DNA of 64,000 nucleotides from RYN-133 sp963754285 (GTDB lineage Bacteria > Actinomycetota > Actinomycetes > Mycobacteriales > Jatrophihabitantaceae): contig CAVWFN010000006.1 in NCBI GenBank assembly GCA_963754285.1, positions 62,001 to 126,000 of the forward strand. Direction: 5' to 3'. Made by a program: the position numbers and the translations under genes. The notes under the pieces are model-generated. The model made no database searches, had not been told where the DNA came from, and saw nothing but the letters and a program-made list of their open reading frames with translations. Positions 7,663 to 16,211 of this stretch are shown piece by piece; within the stretch, counting starts at the first letter, position 1; the number at the start of each line of letters is the position of its first letter.

Positions 7663-9051
7663 ATGAGCCGATATCTGGGACGGTCGAACCTCGGCTCGAC
7701 CCCGTCGACAACGTTCTTCGCCGACTGGGACGCAGATGCCCCGAGCGCGGCCGCGCCCTCTGAACGACAAGTCGACACATCGATGAGTCGACGAGTCGAG
7801 CTGCGGCAGCGGGTCGCACCCGCGCGCCGGCGCGCCATCGCCCTGAGCGCCCTCGCCGCGAGCGCCGCCGCAGTCGCCGTGTTCGCTCCCGGGCCGAGCG
7901 CCAACGCCGACCCGTCCGCGCACACCTGGTACCGGCTGCGCATGTGCGAGTCGAGCGACAACTACAAGATCAACACTGGCAACGGCTACTACGGCGCGTA
8001 CCAATTCGATCTGTCGACCTGGCGCAGCGTCGGCGGCACCGGCTACCCGAACCAGGCCTCGCCCGGCGAGCAGGACGCCCGCGCACTGATCCTCTACCGC
8101 ATGCGCGGCTGGCAGCCCTGGACCTGCGCCGGCATTCTCGGCCTCCGTGACGACGCCGATGCCGGTTCCGGTCGTATCGGCGACATCCACGTCCCCGGCT
8201 CAGGCGGCGGGTCCGGCGGCTCGACAGGCAGCCATGCCATCCCGGCCTTCCCGGGTTCGCGCTGGTACTACCTCGGCGACTGGAACAACGACATCAAGCG
8301 GTTCCAGAACGAGATGCACCGTCGCGGCTTCTTCCCGGCCGGTACCGGCCAGTACGGGCCGCTCACCTTCGCCATGGTCAAGCGACTGCAGGCGCTCAAC
8401 GGGCTGCCGGTGACCGGCTACATCGGTCCCAACACATGGCGCCTCGCCTGGACCGGCAAGTACAGCAACCCGCCGGCGGGGCACCCGCAGCCTTCACCTC
8501 GTCCCGGTTCCACCCACAAGGCTCCGGCGTTCCCCAGTCGGCACTTCTTGCGCTACGGCCAGTCGAACAACGACATCAAGCGGTTCCAGAACCAGATGCA
8601 CAGTCGCGGTGTCTTCCCTGCCGGCACCGGCCAGTTCGGCCCACTCACTCTCGCGATGGTCAAGAACCTGCAACAGTCCAACGGATTCACCGCCAACGGT
8701 GTGATCGGCCCCAAGACCTGGGCACTGGCGTGGACGGGCAAGTATTCGGCCAGTTCGAGCGCCAAGGCCTCGCACAACCCCACGTCCAAGCCCGCACCGA
8801 CACCGACGGTCGCCGTCCCGCGCTTCCCCGGCGTGCGCTGGTACCGCTTCGGTGACTGGAGCGCCAAGCTCAGGGTGTTCCAGAACGAGATGCACCACCG
8901 CGGCTTCTTCCCGGCCGGCACCGGTCAGTACGGCCCGCAGACGCTGCGGATGGTCAAGCAGCTGCAGCGGCTCAACGGGCTCATCCCCAACGGGCTGATC
9001 GGGCCCAAGACCTGGCGACTGGCCTGGACGGGCAAATACAGCCGACCCTGA
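7663..9051 (+). CDS. Secreted Rpf-like transglycosylase with three peptidoglycan-binding repeats
   Basis: A 462-residue secreted cell-wall protein. After a hydrophobic secretion signal ending near ANADP comes a resuscitation-promoting-factor (lysozyme-like) domain with CESSDNY holding the catalytic Glu, followed by GAYQFDLSTW and a paired Cys. Three PG-binding-1-like repeats of about 75 residues follow, each with FQNxMHxRG, FPAGTGQxGP and IGPxTWxLAWTGKYS, separated by Pro/Ser linkers. It should cleave peptidoglycan glycan strands in growth or exit from dormancy. ATG at 7663 has AAGGA upstream but puts about 55 residues before the signal. ATG at 7783 would give a textbook signal peptide but lacks a Shine-Dalgarno. 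Confidence 0.9.
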   Translation: MSRYLGRSNLGSTPSTTFFADWDADAPSAAAPSERQVDTSMSRRVELRQRVAPARRRAIALSALAASAAAVAVFAPGPSANADPSAHTWYRLRMCESSDNYKINTGNGYYGAYQFDLSTWRSVGGTGYPNQASPGEQDARALILYRMRGWQPWTCAGILGLRDDADAGSGRIGDIHVPGSGGGSGGSTGSHAIPAFPGSRWYYLGDWNNDIKRFQNEMHRRGFFPAGTGQYGPLTFAMVKRLQALNGLPVTGYIGPNTWRLAWTGKYSNPPAGHPQPSPRPGSTHKAPAFPSRHFLRYGQSNNDIKRFQNQMHSRGVFPAGTGQFGPLTLAMVKNLQQSNGFTANGVIGPKTWALAWTGKYSASSSAKASHNPTSKPAPTPTVAVPRFPGVRWYRFGDWSAKLRVFQNEMHHRGFFPAGTGQYGPQTLRMVKQLQRLNGLIPNGLIGPKTWRLAWTGKYSRP

Positions 9052-9060
9052 ACCTGAGGT

Positions 9061-9408
9061 TCATCCGGTTGAGGGCGGCTCCGGCTCGAACAGCGCGAGT
9101 AGTCCCCCGATCTCGAGCACCCGGCGCACCGCGGGTGGGACGTCGCGGATCAGCACCTGCTTGGCCAGCGAGACAGCGTGCGTGCGGATCTCGACCCAGC
9201 AGCCGATCCCGGTCGAATCGAGGAAGCTGAGGGCGGCCAGGTCGAGGACGAGCGAGCGACATTCGTCGCGGTCGAGCTCGGCCGTGGCGACGGGGAGAAG
9301 CTGCGGCACGGTCGCAATGTCGAGCTCGCCGGTCAGGCTCACGATCGTCGTGTCGCCCGCGCGCGTCACCGCCATGGAGAACGTCGCCACCGGCATACTG
9401 TGACACAC
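9061..9408 (-). CDS. STAS-domain anti-sigma factor antagonist (RsbV/SpoIIAA-like)
   Basis: A 115-residue single STAS domain. The motif FLDSTGIG carries the serine that a cognate RsbW-type kinase would phosphorylate; the unphosphorylated form would bind the kinase and free a sigma factor. The first possible start is at 9408; ATG at 9396 or 9375 would give 111 or 104 residues and fits family N-termini equally well. No clear Shine-Dalgarno decides. It is divergent from an RsbW-like ATPase gene and near an RsbU-like phosphatase, so the three probably form one partner-switching circuit. No sigma factor gene is in the window. Confidence 0.87.
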   Translation of the reverse strand: MCHSMPVATFSMAVTRAGDTTIVSLTGELDIATVPQLLPVATAELDRDECRSLVLDLAALSFLDSTGIGCWVEIRTHAVSLAKQVLIRDVPPAVRRVLEIGGLLALFEPEPPSTG

Positions 9409-9485
9409 CGGCGTTGCCGGGTCGTTCGCGTGCCGGAACTTGCGAACAGGTTTGGCCGGTCGTCCGGAAGGGGACCTCTCGCAGT

Positions 9486-9881
9486 ATGGCGCAGAGCACG
9501 CTGGCCACCCTGGCCGGTGACGTGCATGCGCCGGCGCACGCGCGACGCTTCGCGGCGCAGTTCCTCGCCGACCACGCGCCCCGCCGAGCCGGCCTCGCGA
9601 GCGACCCGGCCAACGACGTCGCCACGGTGATCAGTGAGCTGGTCACCAACTCGGTTCGAGCCGGCGCGCACACGATCCGGGTTCAGCTCAGTGTCGACGC
9701 TGCGCGCGTCCGGATCGAGGTGACCGACGACGTACCCGGCTGGCCACGAATTCGCGAGTCGAGCCCGAACGACCCGGGCGGACGTGGACTGCCGCTGGTG
9801 GCCGCGCTGGCCGAGGGCTGGGGCGTGTCCCGGGTGCCCGGTCGCGGCAAGCTCGTGTGGGCCACGGTTCGGCTCGACTGA
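9486..9881 (+). CDS. RsbW-like anti-sigma/serine kinase (HATPase_c)
   Basis: A 131-residue GHKL ATPase of the anti-sigma-factor kinase type. The N-box is ELVTNSVRAG, and the G-boxes are DDVPGWP and GGRGLPLV, with a final strand ending in LVWATVRLD. Such proteins bind a sigma factor and phosphorylate the STAS antagonist. ATG at 9486 is chosen, with AGGGGA about 12 nt upstream; an upstream ATG at 9414 would add 24 residues unlike the family. The gene converges on the PP2C gene with 16 bp between stops. Confidence 0.87.
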   Translation: MAQSTLATLAGDVHAPAHARRFAAQFLADHAPRRAGLASDPANDVATVISELVTNSVRAGAHTIRVQLSVDAARVRIEVTDDVPGWPRIRESSPNDPGGRGLPLVAALAEGWGVSRVPGRGKLVWATVRLD

Positions 9882-9897
9882 GCCTCGATCGCGCCGG

Positions 9898-11709
9898 TCA
9901 GTGCCGCCGGCGCACGGTGAGGACGGTGACATCGTCGTCGTGTTCCCCGTCGCCGATGAGCGCGCTCACCATCGCCGAGGTGCCGCCGGCAAGCGGACCG
10001 ACGCCAAGTACGGCGGCGGCCTCGGCCAAGCGGTTCAGACCGGCGTCGACGATCTCGCCGCGGCGCTCCACGAGCCCGTCGGTGAACATCACGAGCACGT
10101 CCGCGCCGCCGAAGGCGACTGTGGTCGTCGTGCGTTCGTCACCGCCGGCTCCGAGCGGCAGCCGCGGCGCTGTGACCAGTGAGCGCGGCTCGGCATCGGG
10201 CGAGACGACCATCGCCGGATAGTGCCCAGCGTTGGTGAAGGTCAGCGTGCCGGCGGCAAGGTCGGCCACGGCGTAGAACATCGTGACGAGCCGCGTGATC
10301 GCCAGGCGCGCGAACATCGTGTCGAGATGCGCGATGACCGCTGCCGGGTCCGGATCGAGGCTGAGGAACGCACGCGCAGCCGACCGCACTTGGGCCATCG
10401 CCGCGGCAGCCCGCACGCCGTGGCCCATCACGTCGCCGATCGCCAGCGCGAGGCTCCCGTTCGGGAGGGGCACGGCGTCGTAGAAGTCGCCGCCGACACC
10501 GACCCGGCCCCCGGGCTCGTAATGTGTCCCGACCTCCCAGTACGGGATGTCGTCGACACCTTCGGGCAGTACGGCGCGCTGCAGTTGCAGGGCGACATCC
10601 TGGCTCTGTCCGTACAGGCGCGCGTTCTCGATGGCGACGCCGGCGCGGCGACCCACCTCCTCTGCCAACACGAGATCGCTCGGAACGTAGGGCGAGCTGC
10701 CGTCGGTGCGGATCAGCGTCAGCACGCCCAAGGTCGCATCCCGTCCCGGGATAGGGATCACGACCGCTCCGCGCAGGTTGAGCTCACGCGACAGGCGCAG
10801 GTGCTCGTCGTCGCGCGCACCCGCGACGAGCATCTCGTCGGTGATCTCGGGATAGAACTCGCTTCGTCCCGTGCGATAGACATTGCCGGCACCCGTCGCC
10901 GACTCGTAGTCGGTCGGGTATCGCTCCTGGAGCTCCCGCGCCCACCGCACCTTGTCCGGGTCGACATGTGCCACCGCCAGCGTGGTCGGAACACCGTCGG
11001 TCGCGATGTCGACGGCACACCAGTCGCCCAGCGTCGGCACGCAGAGATTGGCGACGTTCGCGAGCGTCGACTCGTAGTCAAGGCTGCTCGAGAGTTCGAG
11101 CGAGACGTCGGCCAGGAACGCCAGCTCCCAGTCGTGCTTTGCTGCCTCTTCGGCAGCGAGCACCCGCCGCACCGCTTGCCCGCAGGCCTCTGCGAACACC
11201 TTCAGCAGCGCGAGTTCGGCCTCGCCGGGCACCCAGCCTTCCTCGAAGGTCAGCCCGATCACGCCGACGGCCGGGCCAGTGTTCTCGAGGGGGACGCACA
11301 CCAACGAGCGTCCGGTCGGCATCTGCGAGCGCAGCACGGGGTACTCGCGCTCGACCGTCTCGGGATCGGCAAGGACGACGGGCCGCCCGGTGCGCGCCGC
11401 CTCGCTGGCCGGGTTCACGTCGTCGAGGCCGAAGTTCTGCCAGTTCTCCTGCACACCTTCGCGCAGCCCGTGACCGGCAAGCAGACGCAGATGGTCGCCT
11501 TCGGTCAGCATGAGCGTGCTCACGGCCGCACCGACGGCGGCCACGGCATGGTCGACGGCCGCCGCGACGATGCCGTCCATGGTCGTTGCCGAACTCAGCT
11601 CTGCGCTGACCCGCGCGATCTGCTCGATCCGTACCGAGTCCGGGTCGTCCGGGACGCGAAAGCCCGGCTCGTCCGGCGATCCGGACGGTGCTCGTGGGCG
11701 CTCCGGCAT
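9898..11709 (-). CDS. GAF-GAF-PP2C protein serine phosphatase (RsbU-like)
   Basis: A 603-residue regulator. Two GAF-like sensory domains (about residues 25-190 and 205-365; each contains a GVIGLT or GVLTLI strand) precede a SpoIIE/PP2C phosphatase domain (about 375-600) with metal-binding VGGDFYD and IGDVMGHG, then FTNAGHYP and FTDGLVERR. It should dephosphorylate a STAS antagonist when its GAF domains sense a ligand or redox cue. ATG at 11709 is chosen; the frame continues upstream into the DUF1206 gene, but that part is arginine-rich and unlike a protein domain. A 12-nt tandem repeat lies 29-64 bp upstream. Confidence 0.9.
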   Translation of the reverse strand: MPERPRAPSGSPDEPGFRVPDDPDSVRIEQIARVSAELSSATTMDGIVAAAVDHAVAAVGAAVSTLMLTEGDHLRLLAGHGLREGVQENWQNFGLDDVNPASEAARTGRPVVLADPETVEREYPVLRSQMPTGRSLVCVPLENTGPAVGVIGLTFEEGWVPGEAELALLKVFAEACGQAVRRVLAAEEAAKHDWELAFLADVSLELSSSLDYESTLANVANLCVPTLGDWCAVDIATDGVPTTLAVAHVDPDKVRWARELQERYPTDYESATGAGNVYRTGRSEFYPEITDEMLVAGARDDEHLRLSRELNLRGAVVIPIPGRDATLGVLTLIRTDGSSPYVPSDLVLAEEVGRRAGVAIENARLYGQSQDVALQLQRAVLPEGVDDIPYWEVGTHYEPGGRVGVGGDFYDAVPLPNGSLALAIGDVMGHGVRAAAAMAQVRSAARAFLSLDPDPAAVIAHLDTMFARLAITRLVTMFYAVADLAAGTLTFTNAGHYPAMVVSPDAEPRSLVTAPRLPLGAGGDERTTTTVAFGGADVLVMFTDGLVERRGEIVDAGLNRLAEAAAVLGVGPLAGGTSAMVSALIGDGEHDDDVTVLTVRRRH

Positions 11710-11737
11710 CGCCGCAGTCTGGCAGCCGGGTAGCGCG

Positions 11738-11773
11738 GTGTCACCCGCAGTGTCGTCCGCAGTGTCACCCGCA
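11738..11773. repeat. Three tandem 12-bp repeats upstream of the PP2C gene
   Basis: The unit GTGTCACCCGCA occurs as perfect, one-mismatch (GTGTCGTCCGCA) and perfect copies in a row. It is in the 98 bp gap between the PP2C start and the end of the DUF1206 gene, where a promoter or operator for the phosphatase gene is expected. Confidence 0.7.
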
Positions 11774-11807
11774 GTGCCACTTGCGAGGTCGGCGCAGCCG
11801 CACCCAC

Positions 11808-12626
11808 TCAGAGCTCGCGCCAGCGCGCCTCGCAGAACCCGAAGACTCCGAACAACACCAGCCCGAGAGCAACCGCGGCGAGCAGCCAGGGCCCGAGCGG
11901 CGTGTCGCGCAGTGCCCGCAACGCGCCGTCGACGCCGCGAGCCTGTTTCGGGTCGAATTGGACGGCGGCGGTGGTGAGCAGCACGCCGATCATCGCGACG
12001 ACGATCGCGCGGGCGCAGCTTCCGACGACGCCGAAGAACACGGTCGCCTTCCGGGCCGCGGTGCTCATCCGGCCGAGTTCGAAGTGCTTCTCGAACTTCC
12101 GCTTCGCGCCACGGTAGAACAACACTGCGCCGACCACGACTACGACGACGCCGGCAAGGCCGATCGCCCATCGACCACCGGTGTGCTGCATGATTCGCGC
12201 CGTCCACGTCTGCTGGCTCTTCGACTGGCTGGTCGAGTGCCCGGACACGACGACGGCGAACGCACTGACCGACAGCGCGCCGTAGCCGATGCCGCGTGCA
12301 GCGTTCGCCCAGCGTTGTTTCGCTTCGTCGTCGCCGAAGACACCGTGGATGAGTTGCCACAACGCGTACGCGGCAAGACCGACGGCGATGACCAGCAGCA
12401 GCACCTCGCCGCCGGTCGTTCGCGCGAGCGTGTGCAGCGCGCCGCTCTGGTCGGTCTCCTTCGACCGGTCGCCGAAGGCGAGGGCCAGGGCGAGGACGCC
12501 GACGAGCAGATAGATCGCGCCGTGCCCGGCCATACCCACACGGGCCAGCACGCGGAACTTCGAACTGTGTGCCACGCGGTGCGCGGATGCCGCCGGCCGC
12601 GGCATGGCGCGCGTCGTTGCGCTCAT
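11808..12626 (-). CDS. DUF1206 membrane protein (copy 2 of a tandem pair)
   Basis: A 272-residue integral membrane protein of the DUF1206 family. The fold consists of three repeated two-helix units; visible hydrophobic segments lie near residues 35-52, 75-92, 118-135, 155-172, 200-222 and 245-262. It ends with GFCEARWREL, matched by GLCEARWRKT in its upstream neighbour. The two proteins align along their full length, so this is an old tandem duplication. The function is unknown; DUF1206 genes are common in actinomycetes near stress genes. It starts about 40 bp after the stop of the other copy and is probably cotranscribed. Confidence 0.88.
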   Translation of the reverse strand: MSATTRAMPRPAASAHRVAHSSKFRVLARVGMAGHGAIYLLVGVLALALAFGDRSKETDQSGALHTLARTTGGEVLLLVIAVGLAAYALWQLIHGVFGDDEAKQRWANAARGIGYGALSVSAFAVVVSGHSTSQSKSQQTWTARIMQHTGGRWAIGLAGVVVVVVGAVLFYRGAKRKFEKHFELGRMSTAARKATVFFGVVGSCARAIVVAMIGVLLTTAAVQFDPKQARGVDGALRALRDTPLGPWLLAAVALGLVLFGVFGFCEARWREL

Positions 12627-12666
12627 GTCCTGGATGTTCCCGACAATTGGGAAGGACTAACTGTGC

Positions 12667-13482
12667 TCAGGTTTTGCGCCACCGGGCCTCGCACAGGCCG
12701 AACAGACCGAACATCACCAGGCCCAGCGCTACGACCAGCAGCAACCAGGGCCCGGCCGGGGTGTCGCGCAACGTCCGCAGCGCCTCGTCGATGCCGCGCG
12801 CCTTACCGGGGTCGAACTGGACCGCAGCGATCACGAGCAGCACACCGGCAACACCGAACACGAACCCGCGCGCAGCCGTGCCGACCGTGCCGAGGAACTC
12901 GGTCACGCGACGTGCGCCGCGGCTCATCCCAGCGAGCTTGAGGTACTTCTCGAACTTGCGTGTGACCCCCTCGTGGACGAGCACCGCGCCGACCACCACG
13001 ACCACGACGCCGAGCAATCCGACCAGCCATCGTCCGGCGGTGTACTGCATGAATCGCGCGGTATAGGACTGCTGCTGCTTCGCCTGGCTCTTCTCGTGGC
13101 CCTGCACCAGGATCGTGAACGCGCTGACCGCGAGGAAGGCGTAGACCAGTCCGCGGAGCAACGACTGTGCGCGGGGGCCGGCCTTCTTACCCTCGCCGGC
13201 GACACCGAACGCGGCTTCGCTCAACCGCCACGCGGAGTAGCACGCCAGTCCGATCGCGACGATCAGGACGAGCACGAATCCGCCGCTCTGCTGGGCAAGT
13301 TCCTGCACTGCGCCACGCTGGTCGGTCTCGCCCTTCTTCTTGCCGAAGGCGAGCAGGACGGCGAGTACGCCGATCACGAGGTAGATCACAGCACGCGAGA
13401 CCAGCCCGAGGCGGGCCAGCCGATCCATACCCTTGCTGTTGGCGGCTCGGCGTGCCGAGACCGTCGCGGAGGCGGCACTCAT
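12667..13482 (-). CDS. DUF1206 membrane protein (copy 1 of a tandem pair)
   Basis: A 271-residue paralogue of the downstream DUF1206 gene, with six hydrophobic segments and the shared motifs RDTPAGPWLL and LCEARWRKT. ATG at 13482 is chosen because GGAG lies about 5 nt upstream and the length then matches the paralogue; a start 11 codons upstream (13515) has no ribosome-binding site. It is divergent from the multicopper oxidase gene across a 134 bp interval that holds an inverted repeat. Confidence 0.87.
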   Translation of the reverse strand: MSAASATVSARRAANSKGMDRLARLGLVSRAVIYLVIGVLAVLLAFGKKKGETDQRGAVQELAQQSGGFVLVLIVAIGLACYSAWRLSEAAFGVAGEGKKAGPRAQSLLRGLVYAFLAVSAFTILVQGHEKSQAKQQQSYTARFMQYTAGRWLVGLLGVVVVVVGAVLVHEGVTRKFEKYLKLAGMSRGARRVTEFLGTVGTAARGFVFGVAGVLLVIAAVQFDPGKARGIDEALRTLRDTPAGPWLLLVVALGLVMFGLFGLCEARWRKT

Positions 13483-13504
13483 TGACGCTCCATGTTTGTC
13501 CGGG

Positions 13505-13546
13505 GGTTTGCTCAAGAGGCTGCCCCGATCGTTTCAGGAGCAAACC
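13505..13546. promoter_or_regulatory. 9-bp inverted repeat in the DUF1206/multicopper oxidase divergent promoter region
   Basis: GGTTTGCTC (13505-13513) and its exact reverse complement GAGCAAACC (13538-13546) are separated by 24 bp. The element lies just upstream of the DUF1206 start and about 70 bp upstream of the oxidase start. It could be a pair of half-sites for a regulator or a leader hairpin of the DUF1206 mRNA. Confidence 0.5.
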
Positions 13547-13616
13547 GCACGATTTTGTGCAGTTTTTTCGGTTCTCTGCGGGAAACCTTCCGGGCGCGCC
13601 GTGTTCCATGTAGCGC

Positions 13617-15422
13617 GTGCTTGTTGCCCGCCTCACCCGCATGTCGCTCGCTGTGGTCGTTGCAGTCGGTGCGGTGACCTACGTCGGGCTGCGCATCGCG
13701 GGGACGGAGGTCCGCGCTGACGCGGCCGCTCCCCCGACGATCGTCATCGGGCACAACGCGGCTTCGCGCGGCTACACGACCAAGCGACTGGTGATCCAGA
13801 AGGGTCAAACCGTCACCGTCGTCAACCACGACACCATGCGGCACACGGTCACGTCGAACGCGACCAACTCACATCACCAACCACTCTTCAGCGCCTACCT
13901 CCTGGCCCGTCAGACGACGAAGCTGGCGACGTCAAAGCTGGCTCCGGGTCGGTACCCGTTCCACTGCACGTTCCATCCGACGATGCACGGCGTGTTGATC
14001 GTGCGCGGCAGCGGTGGCGGAACGGGCGGCGGCCAGTCGTTCAACATCCCGTTGCTGATTCCGCCGGTGCGCACCGGCGCGAAGATCACGATCCCGGTCG
14101 AACGCAAGCAGGTGCGCGTGTTCCCGCACGGACCGACGACGTGGATGTGGACCTACGGCGGCACGTATCCCGGCCCGACGATCATCCGACCGGCGGGCAA
14201 GGACACCCGGGTCACCTTCGTCGACAAGCTGCCCAAGTCGGTCGGGTCGCTCAGCGTGCACCTGCACGGCGACCACCATGAGTCGCGCTTCGATGGGCAG
14301 CCGGCGTCGTCCTTGTTGCTACCCGGCCACTCGCGCACCTACGACTACCCGCTCACCGACGGTGGTCAGCGCGAGCACGCGAGCTTCTTCTACTACCACG
14401 ACCACCGCATGCTCGAGACCGGCCGCAACAACTGGATGGGCATGCAGGGCATGTTCATCGTGACGCGTCCCGACGAGCAGTTCGGGTTGCCCACCGGGAA
14501 GTACGACGTCCCACTCGCGATCTCGGACCGCTCCTTCACCTCGACCAACCAGTTGCGCAACCCGTTCCCGGCACATCCGATGATGGAGATGACCGGCCCG
14601 TCCGCGCCGCCGAACGACGAGACGGTCGGCACCACGATTCTCGTCAACGGGCGCTACTCGCCCTACTTCAACGTCGACACGCATCGCTACCGGCTGCGGC
14701 TGCTGAACGCATCGAACTTCCAGTCCTACGACTTCGAACTGTCCAACGGGCAGACGTTCACGCAGCTCGGCTCGGGCGACTCGCTGTTCCCGCACCCCGT
14801 GACCCGCAAGGACATCCTGCTCGGCCCGTCGCAGCGGGCCGAGGTGGTCGTCAACTTCGCCGGCGATCTCGGCAAGCGGATCGTGCTCAAGAGCGTGCCG
14901 CGGGTCAACCGGCCGCCGAAGGGCATCGGGACGCCGAGCGCGTCGCTGATGCAGTTCCGCGTGACCCGCAAGACCGCGTCGGCCGGCAAGCCCGTCCCCA
15001 GCACGCTCTTGACGCTGCCGGCTCTTTCACCGGTCGCGTCGATCTCGAAGACGTGGGCGATCACCGTCGAGCACAACGCGCAAGGCTCGTACTGGGCGAT
15101 CAACGGCAAGATGTTCGACCCGAACCGGGTCGACTACACCGTCAAGGCCGGCACCACCGAGCAATGGGAGCTCGTCAACAACAGCAACATCACGCACTAC
15201 TTCCATATCCACGAAGAGCAGTGGCGCACCATCTCACGCGACGGGAACCCGCCGAAACCGTGGGAGTCGGGGCTGCAGGACACGTGGCGACTCGACCCCG
15301 GCGAGAACGTCGTCGTCCAGGCCACCTTCACCCGTGACGACCTCGGCACGTTCATGCTGCACTGCCACATGCTCGACCACGAAGATCACGGGCTGATGGC
15401 TCAGTTCAAGGTCGTGCCGTAG
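13617..15422 (+). CDS. Multicopper oxidase with an extra N-terminal cupredoxin domain
   Basis: A 601-residue exported copper protein. An N-terminal hydrophobic segment is followed by a one-domain cupredoxin (about residues 40-130) with its own blue-copper ligands in NHDTMRHTV and HCTFHPTMHG. A CotA/laccase-like oxidase follows with all four copper motifs: HLHGDHH, YYHDHRM, HYFHIHEEQW and HCHMLDHEDHGLM. It should oxidise a metal ion or organic substrate and reduce oxygen to water outside the membrane; the extra cupredoxin may pass electrons to it. The start is GTG at 13617 without a clear Shine-Dalgarno. Its 3' end overlaps the convergent methyltransferase gene by 17 bp. Confidence 0.92.
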   Translation: MLVARLTRMSLAVVVAVGAVTYVGLRIAGTEVRADAAAPPTIVIGHNAASRGYTTKRLVIQKGQTVTVVNHDTMRHTVTSNATNSHHQPLFSAYLLARQTTKLATSKLAPGRYPFHCTFHPTMHGVLIVRGSGGGTGGGQSFNIPLLIPPVRTGAKITIPVERKQVRVFPHGPTTWMWTYGGTYPGPTIIRPAGKDTRVTFVDKLPKSVGSLSVHLHGDHHESRFDGQPASSLLLPGHSRTYDYPLTDGGQREHASFFYYHDHRMLETGRNNWMGMQGMFIVTRPDEQFGLPTGKYDVPLAISDRSFTSTNQLRNPFPAHPMMEMTGPSAPPNDETVGTTILVNGRYSPYFNVDTHRYRLRLLNASNFQSYDFELSNGQTFTQLGSGDSLFPHPVTRKDILLGPSQRAEVVVNFAGDLGKRIVLKSVPRVNRPPKGIGTPSASLMQFRVTRKTASAGKPVPSTLLTLPALSPVASISKTWAITVEHNAQGSYWAINGKMFDPNRVDYTVKAGTTEQWELVNNSNITHYFHIHEEQWRTISRDGNPPKPWESGLQDTWRLDPGENVVVQATFTRDDLGTFMLHCHMLDHEDHGLMAQFKVVP

Positions 15423-16173
15423 CGATCGCGACCGTCGATGCGCGGCTGTCGTCGGCATCGATGCGTGCTGACAATCCGGCTGCGCGCATCAGTGCCAGCG
15501 TGCCCTCTGCTTGCTCGTCACTCGTCTCGACGAGCAGGTGAGCGCCCGGAGCCAGCCAGGTCGGCGCGGCAGCGATCACCCCACGCTGGACATCGAGTCC
15601 GTCGCCGCCTCCGTCGAGCGCAACGCGGTGCTCGTAGTCGCGTGCTTCGGACGGCATGAGCGCGATCGCGTCGCTGGGCACGTACGGCGCGTTGGCGACG
15701 ATGAGGTCGACCCGGCAGCGCAACCGATCCGGCAACGGGTCGAACAGGTTGCCCTCGTGCACACTCGCGCCGACGAGATTGCTTCGTGCACACTCGGCAG
15801 CGACCGGGTCGATGTCGACCGCGTGCAGTTCGTCGACGGCCGACCGCGCTGTGATTGCAGCGCCCAGCGCGCCGGTGCCGCAGCAGACATCGACGACGAT
15901 CGCGCCGGGACCGATCAGTGCCAGCGCAGTCTCGACGAGAAACTCGGTGCGCCGGCGCGGCACGAACACCCCCGGCGCGACGGCGATGTGCAGCCCGCAG
16001 AACTCGGCCCAGCCCAGGATCTGTTCGAGCGGCGTGCCCGAAACACGGAGGCCGACCATCGCGTCCAGCTCCGCGTCCGAACGCGCGGCGTCACGCAGCA
16101 GGCGCGCTTCGTCTTCGGCGAACACGCAGCCGGCGGCACGCAGCCGCCCGACCACGGCATCGTCGTCGAACAC
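15406..16173 (-). CDS. PrmC/HemK-like N5-glutamine methyltransferase of unknown target
   Basis: A 255-residue SAM-dependent methyltransferase related to PrmC. It has a short helical N-terminal domain (PLEQILGWAEF, VFVPRRRTEFLV), a SAM loop VVDVCCGTGALG, and NAPYVP in place of the NPPY motif that places the glutamine amide. This change and the short N-domain fit the PrmC-related group known in actinobacteria (TIGR03704 type, named from memory) with unknown substrate, not the release-factor methylase itself. The start is GTG at 16173. It is divergent from a GNAT gene 38 bp away. Confidence 0.87.
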   Translation of the reverse strand: MFDDDAVVGRLRAAGCVFAEDEARLLRDAARSDAELDAMVGLRVSGTPLEQILGWAEFCGLHIAVAPGVFVPRRRTEFLVETALALIGPGAIVVDVCCGTGALGAAITARSAVDELHAVDIDPVAAECARSNLVGASVHEGNLFDPLPDRLRCRVDLIVANAPYVPSDAIALMPSEARDYEHRVALDGGGDGLDVQRGVIAAAPTWLAPGAHLLVETSDEQAEGTLALMRAAGLSARIDADDSRASTVAIATARP

Positions 16174-16211
16174 GGCCCCAGCGTAGTTACGGCATCGGCG
16201 ATACTTCGATC

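Noticed and set aside
11710..12360. Upstream extension of the PP2C frame into the DUF1206 region.
   Set aside because: The extra sequence is arginine-rich, shows no domain and overlaps a well-supported gene; ATG at 11709 gives the normal family length.
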